This document shows positions 7,879 through 16,503 of a stretch of DNA of 64,000 nt, in pieces. How positions within the stretch are numbered: the first letter of the stretch is position 1; each line of letters begins with the position of its first letter. Position numbers and translations under genes: made by a program. The notes beneath the pieces were generated by a model. The model did no database searches, was not told where the DNA came from, and saw only the letters and a list, made by a program, of their open reading frames with translations. Origin of the DNA: Flavobacterium johnsoniae (GTDB taxonomy: Bacteria > Bacteroidota > Bacteroidia > Flavobacteriales > Flavobacteriaceae); the NCBI RefSeq assembly GCF_001879205.1, contig NZ_MLFK01000005.1:62001-126000 (forward strand), in the 5' to 3' direction.

Positions 7879-8952
7879 ATGACGCATTCTGAAATTTCAC
7901 ATCATCGTATGGTTTCTCAGAAACTGTTTAATACAGAAAAATGTTCGCCACAGGAAATTGTACATCATTTGGGTGCCATGCAGGCGCAGGATTATGCCAT
8001 GGCAAAATGGGCAATTGGTTCTCGTTGCGATGCATCTGAAAAAGAAATTGAAGAAGCTGTAAACTCAGCACAAATAATCAGAACGCATATTTTACGGCCA
8101 ACCTGGCATTTTGTTTCGGCCGAAGATATTTATTGGATGCTGGATGTTTCTGGTCCGCAAGTACAAAAAATGACCCTTTCTGCTGCTAAAAAATATGGCT
8201 ATGATCTCAAAAAACTAGAACAAACCAATTCAAAAATCGAAAAATTATTAGCAGGAAATAATCATTTAACCCGAGATGACATCATGAAGGAACTCGACAT
8301 CAAAAAGAGTTCTAAAGAAGATTTTCTGGCCACTGCAATTATGATGCATGCAGAATTGGAAGGTTTGGTTTGTAACGGAAAAATGAAAGGGAAACAAATT
8401 ACCTATGCATTGCTTGAAGAACGAGTTCAAAAACCAAAAACCAAATTAACTAAAGAAGATGGATTAGCGAAACTCGCCCTTCGTTATTTTGAAAGTCATG
8501 GTCCGGCAACGTTGCTTGATTTTTCGTGGTGGTCTGGTTTTTCGCCTACTATCTGTAAAAACACCATTAATGCAATTGAGTTGCAACTGAATATAATTGA
8601 GATTGAGAATCAAGCTTATTACTTTGTAAATCAACTGTCTGATGAAAAATTATTCCGCGAGAGCGTGCATTTTCTTCCAGCATTTGATGAAATTCTAATT
8701 GCTTATAAAACCAGAGAAGCTTCTATTTTATTAGAACATCAGAATAAGGCTTTTACCAATAATGGTATTTTTAAACCTATAATTCTCGAAAATGGAAAGG
8801 TCATCGGCACCTGGAAAAGAACTATAAAAAAAGATCACGCCAAAATAGAAACGGAGTTTTTTAATGAAACCGAAAGTTCGAAAAAAGAAATTCTATTTGA
8901 TGGTCTTAAAGCTTTTGAAAATTATCTCGAAACCAAAATCGTGATCGAATAA
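7879..8952 (+). CDS. Winged-helix DNA-binding protein, HTH_42/AlkZ-like family
   Basis: A 357-residue member of the HTH_42 (DUF1006) family. The N-terminal block HHLGAMQAQDYAMAKWAIGSR (about residues 30-50) carries the MQAQDY signature, and LRPTWHFV follows near residue 75. Characterised relatives (AlkZ, YcaQ) are DNA glycosylases that unhook interstrand crosslinks or excise bulky alkyl adducts using a QxQ/QxD-type motif. Glycosylase activity here is inferred from family membership, since many members are untested. The neighbouring ogt and exonuclease genes fit a repair role. Confidence 0.75.
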   Translation: MTHSEISHHRMVSQKLFNTEKCSPQEIVHHLGAMQAQDYAMAKWAIGSRCDASEKEIEEAVNSAQIIRTHILRPTWHFVSAEDIYWMLDVSGPQVQKMTLSAAKKYGYDLKKLEQTNSKIEKLLAGNNHLTRDDIMKELDIKKSSKEDFLATAIMMHAELEGLVCNGKMKGKQITYALLEERVQKPKTKLTKEDGLAKLALRYFESHGPATLLDFSWWSGFSPTICKNTINAIELQLNIIEIENQAYYFVNQLSDEKLFRESVHFLPAFDEILIAYKTREASILLEHQNKAFTNNGIFKPIILENGKVIGTWKRTIKKDHAKIETEFFNETESSKKEILFDGLKAFENYLETKIVIE

Positions 8953-9018
8953 TGCTTCGCAAAATAAAATCTTATGCATTTTATCTCTAAATAATTACAT
9001 TTACAAAAAATTAGTATT

Positions 9019-10458
9019 ATGGTATTAAGCAGATTCTGGTTAGTTATTTTTATTTCTTCAATTTTCTTTATTGTTGTCAGTTTATTTACGGCCAACACGT
9101 ACACTATTGATTCTGTATTGAATGGAAAAAAAGACGATCCTGTTTTAGTATCTGAAAAATACATTGACCAGCTTCCTGTTTTTATCAAAGACAGCATTAA
9201 AAAAGCACCTGATCAAACCATGATTATCAATCGTGACACGCTTAATGCCGACACGACTTACGTTTATAAAAACAAAACTGTAAAAATTTACAGCGGTCTT
9301 CAGAAATCCGATGGTTTATTACCAACTTGTAAAAGCACTTTAGTTGATTTAATTCTGCCGCTTATTGCTTATCTGGCTTTTTTCTGCGGATTGATGGAAC
9401 TTTTAATCGTATCCGGAGCTTCTGGTAATTTAGCTAAGTTATTGAGTCCGGTATTTGTAAAAGTGTTTCCAAGTATTCCTAAAAACCATCCGTCAATATC
9501 CTACATGACCTTAAATTTTGCTGCTAATTTCCTCGGATTAGATTCGGCCGCAACCCCATTTGGACTTAAAGCGATGGAAAGTTTACAGGAAATAAATCCC
9601 GATAAAGACAAAGCCAGTGATGCGCAAATTATGTTCATGTGCCTTCATGCCTCGGGTTTAACCTTAATTGCCACTTCGATTATTGGATATCGTGCTGCTG
9701 CAAACGCCAGTAATCCGGCCGATGTTATGCTGCCTTGTATCATTACTTCTTTCATTGGTACGATTGCTGCATTTTTAATTGTTGGAATTAAACAGAAAAT
9801 CAATTTTAAAAGTGCGTCACTTGTAATTGGCTTAATGGTTTTAATTGCCGCAATTATTGGTCTTTTGATGTATGTAAATCATTTGGATTTAATCGGAAAA
9901 AATTACTTCACTTCTAATCTTTCCGGCTTAATATTACTTGCCATTATTGCTTTTACACTGGTTTTTTCTTTCTTTCATGAGAAAAAATTCAAAGATGCAG
10001 AAACTACCGTTTTTGACACTTTTGTAGTTGGAGCAAATAACGGAGTTAAAACCGGAGTCACTATCTTTCCTTATGTACTGGGAATGTTAGTTGCAATTTC
10101 CCTATTCAGAAACAGTGGATTATTTGAAATTATCAGCGATGCCATTGGATTTATCTTTTCGAATATGGGAGTAAGCAAAGAAATCACAAACGCTTTACCT
10201 GTTGCTATGCTTCGTCCTTTTAGTTCTGCGGGATCACGAGGTTTCTTAATTGATTCAATGAATACTTTTGGAGCCGATTCTTTAACGGCAAGATTGAGCA
10301 GTATTTTTCAATGCAGCGCCGAAAGTACTTTTTATGTAATTGCAGTTTATTTTGGTTCGGTTAATATCAAAAATACTCGTTACGCCTTGGGCACAATGCT
10401 TTTGGTGGATCTTATTTGTGTAATTACGGCGATTTTTGTCGCAACTTGGTTTTTTTAA
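9019..10458 (+). CDS. SpmA/SpmB-type fused nucleoside-recognition membrane protein
   Basis: A 479-residue multi-span inner-membrane protein. It combines an N-terminal SpmA-like half and a C-terminal SpmB-like half, both with the 'nucleoside recognition/gate' fold. Visible signatures are the LGLDSAATPFGLKAM region (about residues 173-187) and PFSSAGSRGFLID (about residues 398-410). In Bacilli the separate proteins help dehydrate the spore core. Non-sporulating Bacteroidota carry fused versions of unknown transport role. An extra segment between the first helix and the second (residues 30-100) is hydrophilic and likely faces the periplasm. Confidence 0.82.
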   Translation: MVLSRFWLVIFISSIFFIVVSLFTANTYTIDSVLNGKKDDPVLVSEKYIDQLPVFIKDSIKKAPDQTMIINRDTLNADTTYVYKNKTVKIYSGLQKSDGLLPTCKSTLVDLILPLIAYLAFFCGLMELLIVSGASGNLAKLLSPVFVKVFPSIPKNHPSISYMTLNFAANFLGLDSAATPFGLKAMESLQEINPDKDKASDAQIMFMCLHASGLTLIATSIIGYRAAANASNPADVMLPCIITSFIGTIAAFLIVGIKQKINFKSASLVIGLMVLIAAIIGLLMYVNHLDLIGKNYFTSNLSGLILLAIIAFTLVFSFFHEKKFKDAETTVFDTFVVGANNGVKTGVTIFPYVLGMLVAISLFRNSGLFEIISDAIGFIFSNMGVSKEITNALPVAMLRPFSSAGSRGFLIDSMNTFGADSLTARLSSIFQCSAESTFYVIAVYFGSVNIKNTRYALGTMLLVDLICVITAIFVATWFF

Positions 10459-10471
10459 ATCAGTATCTAAA

Positions 10472-10653
10472 CTGGACTGAAGTCCAGCCCTACAATACAG
10501 GGTGAGCCGATGGCTCTTATTAGAGTTCAGGAGGAACGATTTATATTGTAGGGCCGGATTTTAATCCGGTTTTAAATAGAAATTGAACCCATAGTTTTTT
10601 GAAAGTTCCGGAGGAACGGATTATTTTGTAGGACCGGATTTTAATCCGGTTTA
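10472..10653. repeat. Cluster of three REP-like palindromes
   Basis: Palindromes CTGGACTGAAGTCCAG (10472-10487) and CCGGATTTTAATCCGG (10554-10569 and 10634-10649) each have a TGTAGGG/CCCTACA-type flank. The first is inverted relative to the other two. Copies two and three also share an upstream GGAGGAACGAT-like sequence. The cluster occupies the gap after the SpmAB-like gene. Confidence 0.85.
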
Positions 10654-10685
10654 ACATAAAATGAATTAATAAATACCACAAATTA

Positions 10686-11414
10686 ATGAAACCACAATAC
10701 CTTTTTATCCTATCCCTTTTAATTGGCTGCCAAAAACCAAAACCAGCCGATCAGGCAATTGCTACAACTCCGCAACCTAAAACAGAAACAATTGCAGTTA
10801 AAGAAAATTTCTTAAAAACAGATACTATCTCTATTGCTGATTATGGAGAAACATCAAAAGACAATTATATTCTGGCGCATCTTTTAGATCAAAAAGCAGA
10901 TAAAGACAGTATTGTAACAGCCAAATATCAACTTGATTTTTATCAGAATAAAACCAAAACTACTTCTTCAGAAATTAATATCAAGGGTGTTGATAAAGGT
11001 TCAGAATGGTCAGCAATGTTCGGATTAGGTACAGAAAGTGCCAAAAGTTCTCCTTTTATTCAAATTAGTTTTGGATATCCTGCCTGTGGTTACAATCAGA
11101 GTCATTATCTGTATTATTTAAAAAACAATGATATCCAATTGGTATACGATTGGTACACGATGTCTGATAGTGGCTGGGGAAGCTGGGTTGAATTCGAAAA
11201 TCCTTCGGCGAAAGCCAATCCTGAATCATTCTACTGTAAAACAGTTTCTTTTGAACCTGAGGATAACGATGAAAATATGGGCATTGCCAAACATTCGGAT
11301 TCGATTGTTTTTCGCTTAAGCGGAAATCAATGGCAAAAGCAACTACTTTCCGCAAAAGAGAAGATTTATTTTGAGAAGAAAATGAGTTTTGATGACTTTC
11401 ACAAACAAAAATAA
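10686..11414 (+). CDS. Lipoprotein of unknown function
   Basis: A 242-residue protein with a short signal peptide and lipobox LIGC (Cys15), so it is probably lipidated and membrane attached. The mature part begins with a Pro/Lys/Thr-rich linker and then a compact domain with several aromatic residues (YDWYTMSDSGWGSWVEF near residues 150-166). No family was recognised. It stands between a repeat cluster and the fumarase gene. Confidence 0.75.
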   Translation: MKPQYLFILSLLIGCQKPKPADQAIATTPQPKTETIAVKENFLKTDTISIADYGETSKDNYILAHLLDQKADKDSIVTAKYQLDFYQNKTKTTSSEINIKGVDKGSEWSAMFGLGTESAKSSPFIQISFGYPACGYNQSHYLYYLKNNDIQLVYDWYTMSDSGWGSWVEFENPSAKANPESFYCKTVSFEPEDNDENMGIAKHSDSIVFRLSGNQWQKQLLSAKEKIYFEKKMSFDDFHKQK

Positions 11415-11463
11415 ACACTTTAAAACACCCCTTATTCAAATTCTTTCTTAGGTAAATAATTTC

Positions 11464-11471
11464 TAACTTTG
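11464..11471 (+). promoter_or_regulatory. -7 element of the fumarase gene
   Basis: TAACTTTG matches TAnnTTTG exactly and lies 15 bp before the start codon, so the leader would be short. No TTG was found at the usual -33 spacing. Confidence 0.5.
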
Positions 11472-11486
11472 TAAAAAAACAAAGAA

Positions 11487-13091
11487 ATGATTGATTTTAT
11501 ATACCAAGATCCTTATCCAATTTTAAAGGATGATACGCAGTACCGCAAAATCACCTCTGATTTTGTAAAAGTGGAACAATTTGGAGACCGTGAAGTTTTA
11601 ACTGTTGATCCAAAAGGTTTAGAATTATTAGCTGAAGAAGCCTTAACCGATGTTTCATTCATGTTGAGAACAACGCATTTACAAAAGCTGCGAAAAATTC
11701 TTGACGATCCTGAAGCGACCGATAACGATCGTTTTGTGGCATATAATTTACTTCAAAATGCTTCGGTTGCCGCCGAAGGCCAATTACCAAGCTGTCAGGA
11801 TACCGGAACGGCAATTGTAATGGCAAAAAAAGGCGAAAGCATCTTTACGGGTGCTGATGATGCGGAATGGCTGAGCAGAGGAATTTTTAATACTTACCAA
11901 AAACGTAATCTACGTTATTCGCAAATTGTGCCTATTTCGATGTTTGAGGAGAAAAACTCAGGATCAAATCTTCCGGCGCAAATTGATATTTATGCTAAAA
12001 AAGGAACTTCATACGAATTCTTATTTATGGCAAAAGGCGGTGGATCTGCTAATAAAACGTATTTGTATCAGCAGACTAAATCGTTATTGAATGATAAATC
12101 TATGGATGCTTTTATCCGTGCCAAAATTAAAGATTTAGGAACTTCTGCTTGTCCGCCTTACCACTTAGCTTTGGTAATTGGGGGAACTTCTGCGGAAGCG
12201 AATTTAAGCGCTGTTAAAAAAGCCTCTGCCGGATATTACGATAACTTGCCAACTTCAGGAAACATGGCCGGTCAGGCATTTCGTGATTTAGAATGGGAAG
12301 AGCGTGTTCAGAAAATCTGTCAGGAAAGTGAAATTGGAGCTCAGTTTGGAGGAAAATATTTTACACATGATGTTCGTGTAATTCGTTTACCGCGACACGC
12401 CGCTTCTTGTCCGGTTGGATTAGGTGTTTCTTGTTCTGCGGACAGAAATATCAAAGGTAAAATTACAAAAGACGGAATCTTCGTTGAGCAGTTAGAAGTA
12501 AACCCAAAACAATTTTTACCAGAAACAGCTCCACATTTAGAAGCTCCTGTTGAAATTGATCTTGATCAGCCAATGGCAGACATCCTTGCTAAATTGTCTC
12601 AATACCCTATCAAAACGCGTTTAAAACTAAACGGAACCGTAATTGTAGCAAGAGATATTGCGCATGCCAAAATCAAAGAATTATTGGATGCCGGAAAACC
12701 AATGCCGGAATATTCTAAAAATCACCCTGTTTATTACGCAGGACCTGCTAAAACACCGGAAGGAATGGCCTCTGGAAGTTTTGGACCAACAACGGCTGGA
12801 CGCATGGACGTTTATGTAGATGAATTCCAAAAACACGGCGGAAGTATGGTTATGCTGGCTAAAGGAAATCGTACCAAACAGGTAACTGACGCTTGTAATA
12901 AATATGGCGGATTCTACTTAGGTTCTATTGGAGGACCTGCGGCTATTTTAGCTCAAGACAACATTTTGAAAGTTGAAGTGGTTGATTTTGAAGAATTAGG
13001 AATGGAAGCGGTTCGTAAAATTACCGTGAAAGATTTCCCTGCTTTCATTATCACTGATGATAAAGGAAATGATTTCTTTGAAAACTTGTAA
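11487..13091 (+). CDS. Class I fumarate hydratase (4Fe-4S)
   Basis: A 534-residue enzyme converting fumarate to malate in the TCA cycle. It has the length and layout of single-chain class I fumarases (FumA/FumB type): an N-terminal catalytic domain with [10 protein letters not shown] (near residue 102) and [12 protein letters not shown], a Cys-containing [12 protein letters not shown] stretch around residue 305, and a C-terminal beta domain with [15 protein letters not shown]. Class I enzymes use an oxygen-sensitive [4Fe-4S] cluster held by three Cys. It is monocistronic, ending in a strong terminator. Confidence 0.95.
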   Translation: MIDFIYQDPYPILKDDTQYRKITSDFVKVEQFGDREVLTVDPKGLELLAEEALTDVSFMLRTTHLQKLRKILDDPEATDNDRFVAYNLLQNASVAAEGQLPSCQDTGTAIVMAKKGESIFTGADDAEWLSRGIFNTYQKRNLRYSQIVPISMFEEKNSGSNLPAQIDIYAKKGTSYEFLFMAKGGGSANKTYLYQQTKSLLNDKSMDAFIRAKIKDLGTSACPPYHLALVIGGTSAEANLSAVKKASAGYYDNLPTSGNMAGQAFRDLEWEERVQKICQESEIGAQFGGKYFTHDVRVIRLPRHAASCPVGLGVSCSADRNIKGKITKDGIFVEQLEVNPKQFLPETAPHLEAPVEIDLDQPMADILAKLSQYPIKTRLKLNGTVIVARDIAHAKIKELLDAGKPMPEYSKNHPVYYAGPAKTPEGMASGSFGPTTAGRMDVYVDEFQKHGGSMVMLAKGNRTKQVTDACNKYGGFYLGSIGGPAAILAQDNILKVEVVDFEELGMEAVRKITVKDFPAFIITDDKGNDFFENL

Positions 13092-13153
13092 CGTTCTGTC
13101 TTAACCAAAAAGAGCACAAAGATTTACGCAATGTTCGAAAAGTTTACATAAAC

Positions 13154-13187
13154 AAAAAACCGCCTTTTTGGGCGGTTTTTTGTTTTT
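13154..13187. terminator. Intrinsic terminator after fumarase
   Basis: Stem AAAAAACCGCC/GGCGGTTTTTT around a TTTTTG-type loop, followed by T-rich sequence. It lies between the convergent fumarase and PAS genes and could act in both directions. Confidence 0.88.
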
Positions 13188-13251
13188 CTTATATATCTCT
13201 TTGTTATTTCCGATTTTTCTAGTTTAAAATAGCACACTTTGCAGATAAACT

Positions 13252-13752
13252 TCAAGCACTTTTATCTTCTTTTTCAAATGCTATAAAATGCGAAATCTTG
13301 CCTTTTAAATTATACACCGGTGTTGCATCTACGCTGCATTTATAGGTTCTCCCGTCTTTTTTATAGTTTTCGATTGTTTTTTTAAACGGAACTTTGAGTT
13401 TTATAGCTTCTTTTATTTCTTCTAAAACAGATTGAGAAGTTGCAGGCCCCTGAAACATTTTAGGTGTTTTTCCTAAAACTTCTTCTTCCTGATACCCCGT
13501 CATTCTTTTAATTCCATTGGAAGCAAAAACGATTTTTAGGTCTAAGTCGGTAATAAGAACGACTTCATCTTTGATTCTTTCTTCAATTTTGAGATCTTTT
13601 TCGTTCCAGGTAAATTGAGCAGAGATTTTATTGACCTTTTTCATATCGGCAAAAACTGCCTTTAATTCATTTAAATACTCATAATGAAGATCTAGGGCCA
13701 AAATGGGCACCCAAGTGCGGTTTGCAGTTTCTTCAGAGCTATTCTTTTTCAT
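13252..13752 (-). CDS. Stand-alone LOV-like PAS domain protein lacking the photoactive Cys
   Basis: A 166-residue protein whose C-terminal two thirds is one PAS domain. The features resemble LOV domains: GKTPKMFQGPAT (compare the LOV core GxNCRFLQG), NYKKDG and the final HFIAFE strand. The Cys that forms the flavin adduct in true LOV photosensors is replaced by Pro, so blue-light adduct chemistry is not expected, though flavin binding is possible. No kinase, cyclase or DNA-binding output domain is attached; the first 50 residues may form a coiled helix. It must act through a partner that cannot be identified here. Confidence 0.8.
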   Translation of the reverse strand: MKKNSSEETANRTWVPILALDLHYEYLNELKAVFADMKKVNKISAQFTWNEKDLKIEERIKDEVVLITDLDLKIVFASNGIKRMTGYQEEEVLGKTPKMFQGPATSQSVLEEIKEAIKLKVPFKKTIENYKKDGRTYKCSVDATPVYNLKGKISHFIAFEKEDKSA

Positions 13753-13782
13753 TTTAAATGAATTTTAGAAGTACTTTTCCCT

Positions 13783-13790
13783 CAAAGGTA
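13783..13790 (-). promoter_or_regulatory. -7 element of the PAS gene
   Basis: The minus strand reads TACCTTTG, an exact TAnnTTTG match 30 bp upstream of the start. No -33 TTG was seen. Confidence 0.5.
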
Positions 13791-13836
13791 GCATTAAAAT
13801 TGTGAATAAAATGATGAAAAACCTTATTTAGACAAA

Positions 13837-14919
13837 TTAAAAAGCAAATTTTAACTGCACAACCACCGCCTTTTTTTCTTCAGTATTTAAATTACTGAGC
13901 GAAATTCCGAGCAACCGAACGGAATCTTTCATTTTTTCCTGATACAACAGCTCTTCTACAATCTCCATAATCAAGCTTTTGTCTGAAATAAAATATGGCA
14001 GGGTCTTGCTTCGTGTTTGCTGTGTGAAATCGCTGTATTTAATTTTTAGAGTAACCGTTTTTCCGGAAATGGTATGCCTTTTTAATCGTTTTTCTAATGA
14101 AACGGCAATTCTCTCCAATTGTTCCAGCATAAAAATCTCCGAAGAAAGATTGACATCAAAAGTATGTTCTGCCGCAACTGATTTTGTAATCCGATGTGAT
14201 TTTACTTCACTGTTATGAATGCCTCGAACGACTTTATAATAAAAAGCACCAGACTTTCCGAAGTGTTTTTCCAAAAATTCCAACGATTTACTTTTAAGAT
14301 CTAAGCCTGTAAAGATGCCGAGCTGGTACATTTTTTCGGTCGTTACTTTTCCCACTCCATAGAACTTTCGAATGGGCAATTCTTCCAGAAAAGGTATAAT
14401 TTCATCTGGATTTACGGTTTTTTGTCCATTTGGTTTATTGACATCGCTGGCAATTTTGGCAACAAATTTATTAACCGAAATTCCTGCTGAAGCTGTTAAT
14501 CCAACTTCATTTAAAATTCGGGCTCTGATTTCCTGCGCTAATAAACTGGCGCTTGGATTTCCTTTTTTATTCTGCGTTACATCCAGATAGGCTTCATCGA
14601 GCGAAAGCGGTTCTACCAAATCTGTATATTCATGAAAGATTTGATGAATTTTAGATGAAATTTCTTTGTACCGATCAAATCTCGGCCGGACAAAAATAAT
14701 TTCCGGGCAGTATTTTTTGGCCAAAACACCACTTATGGCACTTCTAACACCAAATTTTCTGGCTTCATAACTAGCAGCCGAAACTACTCCTCTATTCTCA
14801 GATCCGCCCACAGCAACAGGTTTTCCGCGCAAAGCAGGATTATCCATCTGCTCTACAGAAGCATAAAAAGCATCCATATCTATATGGATAATTTTTCGAT
14901 ATGTTGGCGCATCTGACAT
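13837..14919 (-). CDS. dinB: DNA polymerase IV (Y family)
   Basis: A 360-residue translesion polymerase. The catalytic motifs are visible: IHIDMDAFYASVEQ near residues 12-25 (first metal-binding Asp), SYEARKFGV, and SLDEAYLDV (Asp/Glu pair, about residues 104-112). The helix-hairpin-helix thumb region (IRKFYGVGKVT) and the little-finger domain follow. The C-terminus lacks an obvious sliding-clamp peptide of the Gln-Leu-Phe type, though it ends in LKFAF, which might serve. The start codon lies only 4 bp from a -7-like motif, so the message may be nearly leaderless. Confidence 0.95.
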   Translation of the reverse strand: MSDAPTYRKIIHIDMDAFYASVEQMDNPALRGKPVAVGGSENRGVVSAASYEARKFGVRSAISGVLAKKYCPEIIFVRPRFDRYKEISSKIHQIFHEYTDLVEPLSLDEAYLDVTQNKKGNPSASLLAQEIRARILNEVGLTASAGISVNKFVAKIASDVNKPNGQKTVNPDEIIPFLEELPIRKFYGVGKVTTEKMYQLGIFTGLDLKSKSLEFLEKHFGKSGAFYYKVVRGIHNSEVKSHRITKSVAAEHTFDVNLSSEIFMLEQLERIAVSLEKRLKRHTISGKTVTLKIKYSDFTQQTRSKTLPYFISDKSLIMEIVEELLYQEKMKDSVRLLGISLSNLNTEEKKAVVVQLKFAF

Positions 14920-14923
14920 TATG

Positions 14924-14931
14924 CAAATTTA
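14924..14931 (-). promoter_or_regulatory. Possible -7 element of dinB
   Basis: The minus strand reads TAAATTTG, matching TAnnTTTG. It ends 4 bp before the ATG, which would give almost no leader. Confidence 0.35.
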
Positions 14932-15027
14932 AACAGTAAAGCGATATAAAGAACGCTGTCAATAGTTATAAATAGTATCATTTTTTAAAGATTAACAACT
15001 AAATGATACTAAACAAATCATTTTATT

Positions 15028-15035
15028 TATTTTTG
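15028..15035 (+). promoter_or_regulatory. -7 element of the metallophosphoesterase gene
   Basis: TATTTTTG matches TAnnTTTG, 25 bp upstream of the start codon. Confidence 0.45.
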
Positions 15036-15060
15036 TAGTTACTACCCGAAATATTTTAAA

Positions 15061-15795
15061 ATGCGAACATTTGTTATAGGCGACATACACGGTGGATTAC
15101 TCGCACTTGAACAAGTGTTGAAAAGAGCCGAAGTTAATACACAAGATACTCTTATATTTTTAGGCGATTATGTTGACGGCTGGAGCCAGTCGGCAGAAGT
15201 TATTGATTTTTTAATCGACCTTAAAACCAAACAAAACTGCATTTGCATTAGAGGAAATCATGATCAGCTGGCCCTGGACTGGCTTGAAAACAGACATGAG
15301 GATTTTGATGAAGAAATGTGGTACAAACATGGCGGAAAAGCTACTGTTGAAGGATATTCTAAAATTACTCCTGAAAGAAAAAAAGAACACATTGCTTTTT
15401 TCGAATCACTAAAAGATTATTATCTGGATGACGAAAACCGTCTTTTTGTTCATGCCGGATTTACCAATTTAAATGGAGTAGTATGGGAATATTTTCCAAA
15501 ACTATTTTATTGGGACAGAACTCTTTGGGAGTCGGCATTAGCGTTAGATCCTAATTTAAAACCTGACGATTTGTATTACCCGAAACGTTTTACGGTTTAT
15601 AAAGAAATTTATATTGGTCATACTCCCGTTACGAGAATTGGAGAAACTGTTCCGGTAAATAAAGCATGCGTTTGGAATGTTGATACCGGGGCCGCTTTTA
15701 AGGGGCCGCTAACGATTATGAACGTGGATACCAAGGAATTCTGGCAAAGCGAACCGTTAAATGAATTGTATTCTAACGAAAAAGGTAGGAATTAA
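15061..15795 (+). CDS. Calcineurin-like metallophosphoesterase (PPP-type phosphatase)
   Basis: A 244-residue protein with the three PPP-type metal motifs: GDIHGG (residues 7-12), GDYVDGW (residues 35-41) and RGNHDQ (about residues 63-68), plus the later FVHAGF and IGHTPV blocks that complete the dinuclear metal site. Bacterial relatives dephosphorylate proteins or diadenosine polyphosphates; the substrate is not determined. It is followed 47 bp later by an outer-membrane protein gene with its own -7 motif, so they are probably separate units. Confidence 0.9.
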   Translation: MRTFVIGDIHGGLLALEQVLKRAEVNTQDTLIFLGDYVDGWSQSAEVIDFLIDLKTKQNCICIRGNHDQLALDWLENRHEDFDEEMWYKHGGKATVEGYSKITPERKKEHIAFFESLKDYYLDDENRLFVHAGFTNLNGVVWEYFPKLFYWDRTLWESALALDPNLKPDDLYYPKRFTVYKEIYIGHTPVTRIGETVPVNKACVWNVDTGAAFKGPLTIMNVDTKEFWQSEPLNELYSNEKGRN

Positions 15796-15807
15796 TACAT
15801 AAAAAAC

Positions 15808-15815
15808 TAAATTTG
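15808..15815 (+). promoter_or_regulatory. -7 element of the DUF6646-like gene
   Basis: TAAATTTG matches TAnnTTTG, 27 bp upstream of the start codon. Confidence 0.45.
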
Positions 15816-15842
15816 CACTGCAAAATAATTAATATTTAAGTT

Positions 15843-16370
15843 ATGAAAAAAGTTATCACATTTTTGTTTTTAGTATCATTTGGGTTTATTCAGGCGCAGC
15901 AGGCTTTTAATGGAAAAGGAGACATCAAAGTAAACGTAGGTGCTAATCTTCAAGATGGCGGTTCAGGAATTCAGGGATCTGTAGATTTTGGTTTAGGAGA
16001 AAATTTCTCTTTTGGTTTTGTTGCTAATTATTTACTTGGTGTAGATAATTTTAATGGATTTTACCAGGGAACTACTTACTACAATGATTACAAACCAGAA
16101 TTTCAAGACCGTTTTGATGCAAAAGCCAGAATTAATGCTAATTTAAGCAGTGTTATTGGAGTTAAAGAACTTGATGTTTACCCAGGCTTAAGTTTAGGTT
16201 TACGCAATTTTGGAGGACATGTTGGAGGTCGTTACTTCTTTACTGACGGATTTGGTGTTTTTACAGAAATTGGTTTCCCGATTGCTAAATACAGCGATGA
16301 GAAAGATGTGTTTGATCACTTAAACAATCAGGTTACTTTTAGTTTAGGCGCCTCTTTCAATTTGAACTAA
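15843..16370 (+). CDS. Small outer-membrane beta-barrel protein (DUF6646-like)
   Basis: A 175-residue protein with a signal peptide (cleavage likely after IQAQ, residue 18). It then has alternating hydrophobic strands ending in an aromatic-poor but barrel-like C-terminus (SLGASFNLN). Strands such as GSVDFGLGENFSFGFVANYLLG and GGRYFFTDGFGVFTEIGFP suggest an eight-strand barrel. It resembles a small Bacteroidota-only family from memory; no ligand is known. Confidence 0.75.
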   Translation: MKKVITFLFLVSFGFIQAQQAFNGKGDIKVNVGANLQDGGSGIQGSVDFGLGENFSFGFVANYLLGVDNFNGFYQGTTYYNDYKPEFQDRFDAKARINANLSSVIGVKELDVYPGLSLGLRNFGGHVGGRYFFTDGFGVFTEIGFPIAKYSDEKDVFDHLNNQVTFSLGASFNLN

Positions 16371-16404
16371 GATTTTCAATTGCAACAAAATTGCAATATG
16401 TATA

Positions 16405-16431
16405 AAAAACCGCTCGTAGAGCGGTTTTTGC
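16405..16431 (+). terminator. Terminator after the outer-membrane protein gene
   Basis: Stem AAAAACCGCTC/GAGCGGTTTTT with a 3-base loop followed by T-rich sequence. Confidence 0.85.
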
Positions 16432-16452
16432 TTTATATAACAGCATCAAGGA

Positions 16453-16478
16453 AAAAAGCCTCACAAAATTGTGAGGCT
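16453..16478 (-). terminator. Terminator of the M4 peptidase gene
   Basis: Stem AGCCTCACAA/TTGTGAGGCT (16457-16478). On the minus strand it is followed by a T-run, 26 bp after the M4 peptidase stop. Confidence 0.82.
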
Positions 16479-16503
16479 ATTCATTTTTACTAATTCAATC
16501 CAT

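Noticed and set aside
11466..11484. CTTTGT/ACAAAG hairpin in the fumarase leader as a riboswitch
   Set aside because: Only 6 bp, A-rich loop and overlapping the promoter motif; likely chance.
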